Positions 1-5,035 are shown, counted from the stretch's first letter. The stretch: DNA of 5,525 nt from an uncultured Eggerthellaceae bacterium (GCA_934645125.1 CAKUDT010000109.1:1-5525), one strand, 5' to 3'. The notes: generated by a model not told the origin, from the letters alone. Program-made: numbers and translations.

Positions 1-323
1 AGCGCCCGCGACGCAATGCGCGATCCGGCCTCCACGCGAACGCGAATCTCGCTTGCCCGTGTGCGACGAATGTCATCGAACATGGTCTCCGTGCGATGAA
101 TATCGCGCACGATAGGCGCCAGCTGCTTTTTCAGCAAGCGCCCCTCATCGGTCAGCGAAAGCCCGCGACCCACACGGCGAAAAAGCTGTACTCCCAGATC
201 ATCTTCGAGTTTCGCCATTGATCGGCTGAGCGCAGGCTGCGCCACGTGAAGCCGCTGCGCACTTTTTGTCATGTGCTGCGTCTCCGCGATATCCAAAAAA
301 TATTCCATCTGGTTTCTGTCCAT
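1..323 (-). CDS. LysR-type transcriptional regulator, N-terminal part (cut by window edge)
   Basis: The 107 codons visible give the classic N-terminus of a LysR-family DNA-binding protein. It opens MDRNQMEYFLDIAE, followed by the winged helix-turn-helix at about residues 18-44 (TKSAQRLHVAQPALSRSMAK, then LEDDLGVQLF) and the usual RRVGRGLSLTDEG stretch at about 50-62. A linker helix follows. The effector-binding domain lies beyond the left edge, so ligand and target cannot be read. The start at 323 is forced: the frame has a stop at 354-356 with no ATG, GTG or TTG between. There is no good Shine-Dalgarno at normal distance (an AGGAG sits about 27 nt upstream), so translation may be weak. It diverges from the membrane-UspA gene at 603; LysR genes often control such a divergent neighbour, which makes that gene the first candidate target (inference). 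Confidence 0.93.
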   Translation of the reverse strand, partial: MDRNQMEYFLDIAETQHMTKSAQRLHVAQPALSRSMAKLEDDLGVQLFRRVGRGLSLTDEGRLLKKQLAPIVRDIHRTETMFDDIRRTRASEIRVRVEAGSRIASRA

Positions 324-398
324 GGCCCCATGGTACGCGCGCGTTGCCCGCTCCTAATGCAAAACGCACGATTGCACGATAAATTCATAACAAATAAG

Positions 399-421
399 TA
401 TTAAATTATCATGTTTTAATA
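399..421. promoter_or_regulatory. AT-rich dyad, candidate regulator-binding site
   Basis: TATTAAA (399-405) and TTTAATA (415-421) form a perfect 7-bp inverted repeat around a 9-nt spacer. Further matches lie at 396-397 with 423-424 and at the centre (408-409 with 411-412). It ends just before the candidate plus-strand -35 box at 423 and overlaps the candidate minus-strand promoter. The position suits a LysR-type activator and autorepressor site. However, the arms do not give the textbook T-N11-A spacing, so assignment to this regulator is inference. Confidence 0.4.
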
Positions 422-427
422 TTTGAA
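400..427 (-). promoter_or_regulatory. Candidate promoter of the LysR gene
   Basis: Read on the minus strand, TTCAAA (427-422), a 16-nt spacer and TTTAAT (405-400) match the consensus at four and five of six positions. It shares its -35 segment with the plus-strand promoter and spans the dyad, a layout that would allow autorepression. An alternative -10, GATAAT (410-405), has a poorer -35 partner. Confidence 0.3.
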
Positions 428-451
428 CAGCATAGCGAAGAGACCTACACT
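423..451 (+). promoter_or_regulatory. Candidate promoter of the membrane-UspA gene
   Basis: TTGAAC (423-428), a 17-nt spacer and TACACT (446-451) resemble a housekeeping sigma promoter: four of six matches in each box at ideal spacing. Transcription would start near 458, leaving a leader of about 145 nt. The dyad at 399-421 lies directly upstream, a usual place for an activator. Confidence 0.4.
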
Positions 452-516
452 CAGCAGGATAAAAAAGAACGCACGTGCACATCCGCAAACCATACCGCCT
501 GCGTATCGCATAAAAA

Positions 517-546
517 ACGTGCGAGGCCGTGAATGGCTCAGCACGT
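517..546 (+). other. Leader hairpin upstream of the membrane-UspA gene
   Basis: ACGTGC-GAG-CC (517-528, G526 bulged) pairs with GG-CTC-GCACGT (535-546, A540 bulged), giving 11 base pairs around a 6-nt loop. A second GCACGT at 471-476 could pair with ACGTGC 517-522 instead, so two mutually exclusive folds exist. No T-run follows, so it is not an intrinsic terminator. Its function is unknown. Confidence 0.35.
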
Positions 547-602
547 AGGCACAGGCAGGGCGTCAAACGAGCGATGCACAAAAAAAGAACAGGGAGAATC
601 AC

Positions 603-1313
603 ATGCTTACCGAAATACTTGAAGCCGCCATGCTTGTCTGCTTCGGCCTTTCATGGCCCACAAACGCGCTGAAGAGCTACCACGCACGCACTGCCGCAGG
701 CACCAGCTGGCAATTCCTGGCGCTTATCACCGTGGGCTACTTCGCCGGCATTGCGGCAAAATTCTGCTCGGGCACGCTGAGCTGGGTGCTTATCGTGTAC
801 TTTGTGAACCTGATTTGCCTGGGCGTGAACTGGGGCGTTTACTTCCGCAATCGCGCGCTGGATGCCGCCCGCATCAATCAAGCAGTGGTAGAAGACGCCA
901 TTGAAGCAGAGCTTGCGCAGACGAAAGCGCCGAAGTGCGTGCTTTTTGCCACCGATGGCTCACCCTGCGCCGCCGATGCGCTTGAGTTCGCCGCCGCGGC
1001 GCTGGACAAGAGCGGCGTGACCGACACGACCGTGCTGAGCGTTTCCGCAGCAGGCAATGAGCTGGGCGAGCGTCGTGCGCAAGAGACCAGCGAAGAAGGC
1101 GCCACAACGCTGCAGCGCCTGGGATGGAGCGCCAAGAGCAAGGTTCGCTGCGGCGAGCCAGCGGCCGAAATCATCAGCGAAGCACGCGACAGCAATGCTG
1201 ACCTGATCGTCATGGGCTCGCGCGGTTTGAGCGGCATCAAGGAGATTATGCTGGGCAGCGTTGGCCGCGAAGTAAGCGAAGCTGCCAGCTGCCCCGTACT
1301 GATTGTTCGCTAG
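603..1313 (+). CDS. PQ-loop/SemiSWEET-like membrane domain fused to a universal stress protein (UspA) domain
   Basis: This 236-aa protein has two parts. Residues about 5-26, 36-55 and 61-81 form three hydrophobic helices with a Trp-Pro in the first (W18-P19), K24-S25, and a G33-T34-S35 loop before the second. That layout resembles single-repeat PQ-loop/SemiSWEET proteins. A charged helix (about 88-108) links to a full UspA fold: strand 1 with VLFATDGS (113-120, Asp118 for nucleotide) and the ATP-binding signature G-2x-G-9x-G-S at Gly205, Gly208, Gly218 and Ser219, ending in a VLIVR strand. The Usp part is therefore probably an ATP-binding, cytoplasmic domain tethered to the membrane. GGGAG at 592-596 lies 6 nt before the ATG, fixing the start. 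It diverges from the LysR gene and converges on pabB. Substrate, if any, cannot be told. The UspA call is firm; the PQ-loop relation is from pattern memory. Confidence 0.9.
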   Translation: MLTEILEAAMLVCFGLSWPTNALKSYHARTAAGTSWQFLALITVGYFAGIAAKFCSGTLSWVLIVYFVNLICLGVNWGVYFRNRALDAARINQAVVEDAIEAELAQTKAPKCVLFATDGSPCAADALEFAAAALDKSGVTDTTVLSVSAAGNELGERRAQETSEEGATTLQRLGWSAKSKVRCGEPAAEIISEARDSNADLIVMGSRGLSGIKEIMLGSVGREVSEAASCPVLIVR

Positions 1314-1338
1314 CAAGCAGCGCTTCAACCTGGTATTT

Positions 1339-1370
1339 TGTGCGGTTGCTCCAATTCGGGAAACCGCACA
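1339..1370. terminator. Hairpin between convergent genes, possible bidirectional terminator
   Basis: TGTGCGGTT (1339-1347) and AACCGCACA (1362-1370) form a perfect 9-bp stem. TCC (1350-1352) with GGA (1359-1361) extends it past a 2-nt bulge to a 6-nt loop. It starts 26 nt past the stop of the plus gene. Neither strand has a T-run after the stem, so it is not a canonical intrinsic terminator. It may be a transcript-end or RNA-protecting structure. Confidence 0.4.
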
Positions 1371-1378
1371 GCCGACAG

Positions 1379-1429
1379 AGCCGGCACGCAAATCCGCCCG
1401 TCCTGCACGAGCCTTCGAGCATGCCGGCT
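1379..1429. terminator. Second convergent-gap hairpin
   Basis: AGCCGGCA (1379-1386) and TGCCGGCT (1422-1429) are a perfect 8-bp GC-rich inverted repeat around a 35-nt loop, ending 7 nt after the pabB stop on the minus strand. No T-run follows on either strand. It may help end the pab transcript; the long loop lowers confidence. Confidence 0.3.
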
Positions 1430-1436
1430 TCATGAG

Positions 1437-2915
1437 TTAACCCTGCGTGACCTCCACGGATCCCACCGCTTCGCGCAACGCATACGCCTTCTGCAGCGTT
1501 TCCTGGTACTCGAAATCGAAATCCGATTCAGCGGTAATGCCGCCGCCCACACCCAACGTGGCCACACCATCGCGGCAGACCAACGTACGAATGACCACGT
1601 TCAAATCGCAGTCGCCCGCATTCGAAAAATAGCCAATGCTGCCAGTATATAGACCGCGCGCACTGCGCTCCAGCTCGTCGATAATTTCCATCGCACGAAT
1701 CTTCGGCGCACCGGTAATCGAACCACCGGGAAAAGCGTTACGCACCACATCGAGCGCCGTCGCATCTTCGCGAAGTCGCCCTTCCACGGTCGCGACCAGG
1801 TGAAACACCGTTGGATACGTTTCCACGGTAAACTCGGGATGCGTATACACCGTGCCCGGCTTGCACGAAAGCGACAGATCGTTTCGCTCCAAATCCACAA
1901 TCATCAGAAGCTCGCTGTTGTCTTTCGGGCTGGCGAAAAGCTCATCGCGATTGCGCGCGTCTTCATCGGGCGTCTTCCCGCGCGGCCGCGTGCCTTTGAT
2001 CGGCCGCGTTACCGCATGGCCGTCGCGCACGAACAGGAACCGCTCCATGCTTGAGCAGCACACGTCGAACCCGGCCCCGCGCAGATACGCCGAAAACGGT
2101 GCAGGATTAAAGGTGCGCAGGTAGCGGTACAAATCGTAAGGCGGCTGCGGCGCATCCATAGCGAGCTGCTGCGTCATATTCGCCACGTAAATGTGGCCGT
2201 CCAGCATGTATTCCACTATACGGTCGAGCGCCTGCTGGTAATCCTGCTCGGTAAAGCGCGAGGTGAATTTCGCCAGCGTTGAGCCACGCGAAGGCACGGG
2301 AGCAGAAACCGCAGAAGCCACGAGAGAATCCACCCACACACGCGCTTCATCAGCGGAAACAGTCTGACCTTGCGCGCTGGCGTAGAGTTTTTGCTGTTCG
2401 TGATCCTCAATGAGCAACACGTCGTAGAACACCATCTGCGCCTCAGGCATGGCAGATGCAGAAGGGACCGCGGGGGCTGCAGAGCCCGAAGAACCCGAGG
2501 CTTCGGCAGCAGAAACCTCGCCAACGCCAAGAGCGCCTTCCACGCCGCAAGCATTCGACTCACCGAACGGCGCATGGCAGGTTGGCACGCCGTTCAACGC
2601 ACGGCCGAAATCATAACCGAGGTATCCCAACGCGCCCCCTATCAGGGGAAGGTGCGTTTCATTGGGTTCTTGGTGCGTGCGCAGCGCGGCATCCAACACG
2701 TCGAAAAACGCAGCTTCCGTTGGCGCGCCGTTCACCATGCATGCGCCCCCTACCTGCTCAATGGTAAGAAACGGCTTGCATCCGACAATTGAGAACCGTC
2801 CCTGTTCGCCCTGCTCCGACGAATCCAAGAACGCAACTTGGTCATTGTCCTTCAGTAGTTCGAAAACAGCGCTCAACGGCTTATAGCCGCTCACCTCCCA
2901 AACAGTTGACCCCAT
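1437..2915 (-). CDS. pabB: Aminodeoxychorismate synthase component I
   Basis: With PabA-supplied ammonia it converts chorismate to 4-amino-4-deoxychorismate, the first committed step to p-aminobenzoate and folate. The 492-aa protein has the N-terminal anthranilate-synthase-I domain (about 1-200) and the chorismate-binding domain (about 220-485). Visible motifs are PIKGTRPRG from 305, DLERNDL from 341, PGGSITGAPK from 396 and VGGGI at 456-460. Lys307 in PIKGT is the PabB hallmark (E. coli PabB Lys274, which attacks chorismate C2); TrpE has Ala there. The start is 2915, not the in-frame ATG at 2945, because AGGAGG (2928-2923) lies 7 nt upstream of 2915. It overlaps the end of pabC by 25 nt, so translational coupling is likely. 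An Ala/Gly/Ser-rich stretch at about 118-158 sits where relatives have a short loop. Stop is TAA. Confidence 0.94.
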   Translation of the reverse strand: MGSTVWEVSGYKPLSAVFELLKDNDQVAFLDSSEQGEQGRFSIVGCKPFLTIEQVGGACMVNGAPTEAAFFDVLDAALRTHQEPNETHLPLIGGALGYLGYDFGRALNGVPTCHAPFGESNACGVEGALGVGEVSAAEASGSSGSAAPAVPSASAMPEAQMVFYDVLLIEDHEQQKLYASAQGQTVSADEARVWVDSLVASAVSAPVPSRGSTLAKFTSRFTEQDYQQALDRIVEYMLDGHIYVANMTQQLAMDAPQPPYDLYRYLRTFNPAPFSAYLRGAGFDVCCSSMERFLFVRDGHAVTRPIKGTRPRGKTPDEDARNRDELFASPKDNSELLMIVDLERNDLSLSCKPGTVYTHPEFTVETYPTVFHLVATVEGRLREDATALDVVRNAFPGGSITGAPKIRAMEIIDELERSARGLYTGSIGYFSNAGDCDLNVVIRTLVCRDGVATLGVGGGITAESDFDFEYQETLQKAYALREAVGSVEVTQG

Positions 2916-3757
2916 GGATTTTCCTCCTGCTTCCAACGCGCGCACGTCGCACGTACTTCTTCCCGATACGCCTCATTTATCTGGCGCGCCATCTGCTGCG
3001 TCGCCCGCTGCGCCACCTCATGCGCCACCTGCTGCTCATCCGCACAATCATTGCCGCACGCAGCGCCCTGGCCATCAATGCTGCGCACCGGCATTGCTCC
3101 CATCAGGGAGTTCGTCAAAAATACTTCGTCTGCTTGCATGAGCTCTTCGAGCGTAAGAGGGCGCTCTTTTGCCCCCGTAACGCGCAGCACAAAGTCGCGC
3201 ATAACGCCGGGAAGCAGCCCGCACGACACCGGAGGCGTGACCACTTCGCCTTGAATCACGGCGAAGATGTTGCTCGTTGCTCCCTCTGCCACCTGGCCTT
3301 TTGCGTTCAAGAACAGCGGTTCGTCAATGCCACGCGCAGCAGCAGCCCGCTTTTGCAAAATGCAATCGCCGTAGTTGAGAGTTTTCATTGCCACCAGCGG
3401 CGATGTCTCGTTTCGACGCACTTCGCTGAGCTCGCACGTAAATCCAGCGGCACGGCGCGCATCGTTATACGTATTCGCACGCACGGTAGCGAAGCGGTTC
3501 TTCTCCGTCACAACCAGCTTGAGCACCTTGCTGCCCGCGACTGCATCGCCCTGACACGCGTTACGCGCAAGGCCCACCAGCTCACGCGGCTCGGCAGTAA
3601 TACCCAAACGCTCAAGCGAGGCCATCATGCGCGTAAGGTGCTCGCGAAAGAAGATGGGCACACCTTGTTCAAGCGCTATGGTCTCGAAGACACCAATGCC
3701 GAAAAAGAAGCCGTCATCAGGGACAACTTGCGCGGACGCATCGGAAACGCTAGACAT
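2891..3757 (-). CDS. pabC: Aminodeoxychorismate lyase (class IV PLP aminotransferase fold)
   Basis: It removes pyruvate from 4-amino-4-deoxychorismate to give p-aminobenzoate, using pyridoxal phosphate. The 288-aa protein shows the class IV landmarks in order: DDGFFFGIGVFETI (14-27), the PLP lysine in AMKTLNYGD (Lys125), EGATSNIF (158-165) with the conserved Glu and Thr-Ser-Asn, and LLPGVMRD (181-188) for the phosphate cup. The last 55 residues are charged and helical-looking. The start at 3757 is chosen over an ATG at 3781 because AAGGAAG (3770-3764) lies 6 nt upstream. It overlaps the pabA stop by 8 nt and pabB by 25 nt. Class IV members also include branched-chain and D-amino-acid aminotransferases. 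The position between pabA and pabB is what points to PabC, so the specific function rests partly on context. Confidence 0.88.
   Translation of the reverse strand: MSSVSDASAQVVPDDGFFFGIGVFETIALEQGVPIFFREHLTRMMASLERLGITAEPRELVGLARNACQGDAVAGSKVLKLVVTEKNRFATVRANTYNDARRAAGFTCELSEVRRNETSPLVAMKTLNYGDCILQKRAAAARGIDEPLFLNAKGQVAEGATSNIFAVIQGEVVTPPVSCGLLPGVMRDFVLRVTGAKERPLTLEELMQADEVFLTNSLMGAMPVRSIDGQGAACGNDCADEQQVAHEVAQRATQQMARQINEAYREEVRATCARWKQEENPWGQLFGR
2923..2928 (-). promoter_or_regulatory. Shine-Dalgarno of pabB, inside pabC
   Basis: AGGAGG on the minus strand, 7 nt before the ATG at 2915, is the strongest ribosome site in the window. It decides the pabB start against the upstream ATG at 2945, which has no such site. 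Confidence 0.85.
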
Positions 3758-4526
3758 ACAGCACTTCCTTTTCTGTTGCACGATTGGCGGCGTCCTCGCT
3801 CAAGCGCACCCACTCAGCGCCGGCCGCTTCCCTGCCGCTCGCACCTTCCCCAGAACCCGCACACGCACCAACACCTTCCTCGGCACCTTGGCCGACCGAT
3901 TCCCCAGCGCCCGCTGCGTCCCTGATGCCCGCCGCAGAGGTGCTGGTGCATACGTCCATGAAGTTCGCAATCAGCTCGCGCCCATAGCGCGTGCGCGCCG
4001 CCTCGGGATGAAACTGCACACCGTAAAGCGGCAGGTCAGAATGGCGGAGCGCCATGACTGCACCATCTTCCGTATGCGCATCTACCTGCAGAAACGGCGG
4101 CAGGGTATCCTCCTGAACAACCAGCGAATGATAACGCGTAACGGGAAATTCGCACGGCAGCCCGGCAAACAACCCTTCGCCATTCGCGTGCAGCGACGAC
4201 ACCTTTCCGTGCATCGGACGATGCCCCCGCGACACGTGCGCGCCATAGACGTTCGCAAGGATCTGATGCCCCAAACACACGCCCAGCAAAGGCACCTGCT
4301 GGACGGCCGCCCACTGGACAATCTCCTTGCAATTACCGCAGTCATCAGGATTTTTAGGACCGGGAGAAATGATAATCCCCTCTAAGTCGCCCGTCTGATG
4401 CAGCGTGCGCGCCAAAGCGGCATCAACATCGTCGTTGCGCAGCGTAAGAACCTCTGCACCCAGCTCGGCAAAATAACTTGCCAGCATGGCTGTGAAAGAA
4501 TCGTAATTATCAACCATCAAGTACAT
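3750..4526 (-). CDS. pabA: Aminodeoxychorismate synthase component II (glutamine amidotransferase)
   Basis: It hydrolyses glutamine and channels ammonia to PabB. The 258-aa protein has a complete class I glutamine amidotransferase domain in about 1-192: VDNYDSFT (5-12), the oxyanion SPGPKNP (54-60), the nucleophile elbow GVCLGHQ with Cys84, HGK (106-108), RYHSL (131-135) and the FHPE box with His173 and Glu175. Family members usually stop near residue 190; here an Ala/Gly/Glu-rich tail of about 65 residues follows, ending TEKEVLYV. The ATG at 4526 has AAAGGA (4540-4535) 8 nt upstream. It is the first gene of pabA-pabC-pabB. PabA and TrpG are hard to tell apart by sequence and some serve both pathways; neighbouring pabB and pabC favour PabA. 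Confidence 0.92.
   Translation of the reverse strand: MYLMVDNYDSFTAMLASYFAELGAEVLTLRNDDVDAALARTLHQTGDLEGIIISPGPKNPDDCGNCKEIVQWAAVQQVPLLGVCLGHQILANVYGAHVSRGHRPMHGKVSSLHANGEGLFAGLPCEFPVTRYHSLVVQEDTLPPFLQVDAHTEDGAVMALRHSDLPLYGVQFHPEAARTRYGRELIANFMDVCTSTSAAGIRDAAGAGESVGQGAEEGVGACAGSGEGASGREAAGAEWVRLSEDAANRATEKEVLYV
3764..3770 (-). promoter_or_regulatory. Shine-Dalgarno of pabC, inside pabA
   Basis: AAGGAAG on the minus strand ends 6 nt before the ATG at 3757 and lies within the last codons of pabA. It supports the shorter pabC start and coupling of pabC translation to that of pabA. Confidence 0.75.
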
Positions 4527-4527
4527 G

Positions 4528-4544
4528 CGAGAAATCCTTTCTCG
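4528..4544 (-). promoter_or_regulatory. Small hairpin holding the pabA ribosome-binding site
   Basis: On the minus strand CGAGAAAGGATTTCTCG forms a 7-bp stem with a 3-nt GGA loop, one base before the ATG at 4526. The pabA Shine-Dalgarno AAAGGA occupies the 5' arm end and loop, so folding would limit ribosome access. The perfect symmetry is seen directly; a regulatory role is inference. Confidence 0.45.
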
Positions 4545-4599
4545 TCAGCGTTTTCCCTGTTGAAGAGCGTACCCCGAGCAACGTGAGCGCATTGCAAAT

Positions 4600-4648
4600 A
4601 AAAAAGACTGTCAAACGCGGCGCTTTTCGCGCTTTGCTTGGCAGTCTT
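4600..4648 (-). terminator. Intrinsic terminator in the pabA leader (candidate attenuator)
   Basis: On the minus strand AAGACTG (4648-4642) pairs with CAGTCTT (4610-4604). Inside, CAA with TTG, or CAAA plus CGCG with CGCG plus TTTG, can extend the stem. The 3' arm runs straight into a T-tract (six T at 4605-4600, then ATTT). This is a canonical Rho-independent terminator pointing toward pabA, ending about 75 nt before its start. The upstream ABC gene has its own terminator at 5005-5035, so this one either ends a separate small transcript or attenuates the pab operon. The plus strand has no T-run after it. Confidence 0.75.
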
Positions 4649-4709
4649 CCTAATGTCTTTATCGACGCGGCAAAAACCGCAACGAACCGAACCAGGGCAC
4701 ACCTTATTC

Positions 4710-4718
4710 AATTGCCAG
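4710..4718 (-). promoter_or_regulatory. Possible extended -10 promoter element
   Basis: On the minus strand TGATACACT resembles an extended -10 (TG, one base, then four of six TATAAT positions). It would start a transcript about 60 nt before the leader terminator at 4648. The -35 region is poor, so this is weak. It is noted because no other promoter for the pab operon is apparent upstream of that terminator. Confidence 0.2.
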
Positions 4719-4799
4719 TGCAGTGTATCACAATCAAGCCGCAATGAGCACGCCGAATCCCTCGCATGCCGCCTGGGTCTTCGATTGGCGCCGCATGTT

Positions 4800-5030
4800 A
4801 AAAAGCGACGGGGCCTTTTTCGCATTTCCGCCCTGCCATTCCGCTTGCACTGTTGAACCAACAGAGAAAAGCGGCGGCAAGGGAATGAGCCGACGTACGA
4901 CGCTTTGGATAAGTTGAGCGAGTCGCAAGCCCGAAGAAGCATTATCCAAGCGGAGTCCGTTCGGCGAATCCCTTGCCGCCGCGAGCATGCGATAGATCGC
5001 CAAAAGGTGAAAAAGACCCCGTCACTTTTT
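4800..5030. repeat. 231-bp nested, interrupted inverted repeat
   Basis: Two arms face each other with the same blocks in the same order. Outer block: 4800-4827 matches the complement of 5030-5003 at 24 of 28 positions, with the first 21 nt matching at 19. Middle block: GCGGCGGCAAGGGA at 4871-4884, perfect against 4969-4982. Next, GCCGA (4889-4893) against 4961-4965. Inner block: CGCTTTGGATAA (4901-4912) against 4942-4952 with one bulged base. The spacer between outer and middle blocks differs in length (43 and 20 nt). The centre is an unpaired 29 nt. This suggests two diverged, inverted copies of one element, or a palindromic mobile remnant. No target-site duplication is evident. Confidence 0.75.
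4871..4982 (-). other. Long imperfect hairpin with T-rich 3' flank
   Basis: The inner part of the repeat folds into a roughly 112-nt hairpin: 14-bp GC-rich base, internal loop of 3/4 nt, 5 bp, a second internal loop, then 11 bp with one bulge and a 29-nt top. On the minus strand its base is followed by TTTTCTCTGTT (4870-4860), terminator-like. It could be a structured RNA or a back-up terminator for the ABC gene. Confidence 0.45.
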
Positions 5031-5035
5031 CACCT
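5001..5035 (-). terminator. Intrinsic terminator of the ABC transporter gene
   Basis: On the minus strand AGGTGAAAAAG (5035-5025) pairs perfectly with CTTTTTCACCT (5015-5005), 11 bp around a 9-nt loop, followed by TTTTG. The stem begins inside the TAG stop codon (5036-5034). The stem is A/T-rich, so strength is moderate, but position and T-run make the call good. It overlaps the outer arm of the inverted repeat. Confidence 0.75.

Larger units (their letters stand above)
324..602. promoter_or_regulatory. Divergent intergenic control region
   Basis: This 279-nt gap separates the LysR gene (minus) from the membrane-UspA gene (plus). Positions about 371-424 are strikingly AT-rich against GC-rich surroundings and contain a dyad and candidate promoters for both directions. 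The plus-strand leader (about 458-602) contains a hairpin at 517-546 and ends in a clear ribosome-binding site. I see no convincing small gene here. A minus-strand reading frame of 82 codons starts on the complement of the plus gene's Shine-Dalgarno region, and I regard it as chance. Confidence 0.6.
4527..5033. other. 507-nt gene-free region between pabA and the ABC gene
   Basis: No reading frame here looks like a real gene; those present lack ribosome sites and run through repeat and terminator hairpins. From pabA outward the region holds the ribosome-site hairpin (4528-4544), the leader terminator (4600-4648), a small GCGG/CCGC hairpin (4667-4680), about 120 nt with nothing I can name (4681-4799), and then the nested inverted repeat (4800-5030) whose outer arm overlaps the ABC gene's terminator. 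I found no convincing riboswitch or tRNA. Confidence 0.6.

Noticed and set aside
354..602. 82-codon minus-strand open frame in the divergent region
   Set aside because: Starts on the complement of the plus gene's ribosome site, has no Shine-Dalgarno of its own and covers the promoter region.
960..1433. 157-codon minus-strand open frame opposite the UspA domain
   Set aside because: Shadow of the UspA coding frame, which carries a perfect ATP-binding signature.
1437..2915. TrpE (anthranilate synthase) instead of PabB
   Set aside because: The PIKGT motif has Lys where TrpE has Ala, there is an adjacent aminodeoxychorismate lyase, and no trp genes are present.
2789..3925. 378-codon plus-strand open frame across pabC and its flanks
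   Set aside because: It is antisense to well-supported pabC, pabB and pabA, has an Arg/His-rich nonsense composition and no ribosome site; a GC-skew shadow.
3627..4385. 252-codon plus-strand open frame opposite pabA
   Set aside because: Antisense to a protein with all amidotransferase catalytic motifs; no recognisable domain.
4800..4860. T-box riboswitch for the pab operon
   Set aside because: The minus strand has AGGGCGGAAATGCG followed by a terminator-like hairpin, close to the T-box consensus. But the UGG needed to pair with the tRNA CCA end reads CGG, and no specifier-loop stem I could be recognised.
4744..4917. Possible 57-aa plus-strand small protein beginning MSTPNPSHAAW
   Set aside because: GC-rich third positions at the start made it tempting, but there is no ribosome site, it runs through the outer repeat block and ends in the inner palindrome, and I recognise no family.
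4517..4942. 141-codon minus-strand open frame through the pabA leader
   Set aside because: It crosses half of the inverted repeat and the leader terminator, has no Shine-Dalgarno and a composition like translated non-coding DNA.
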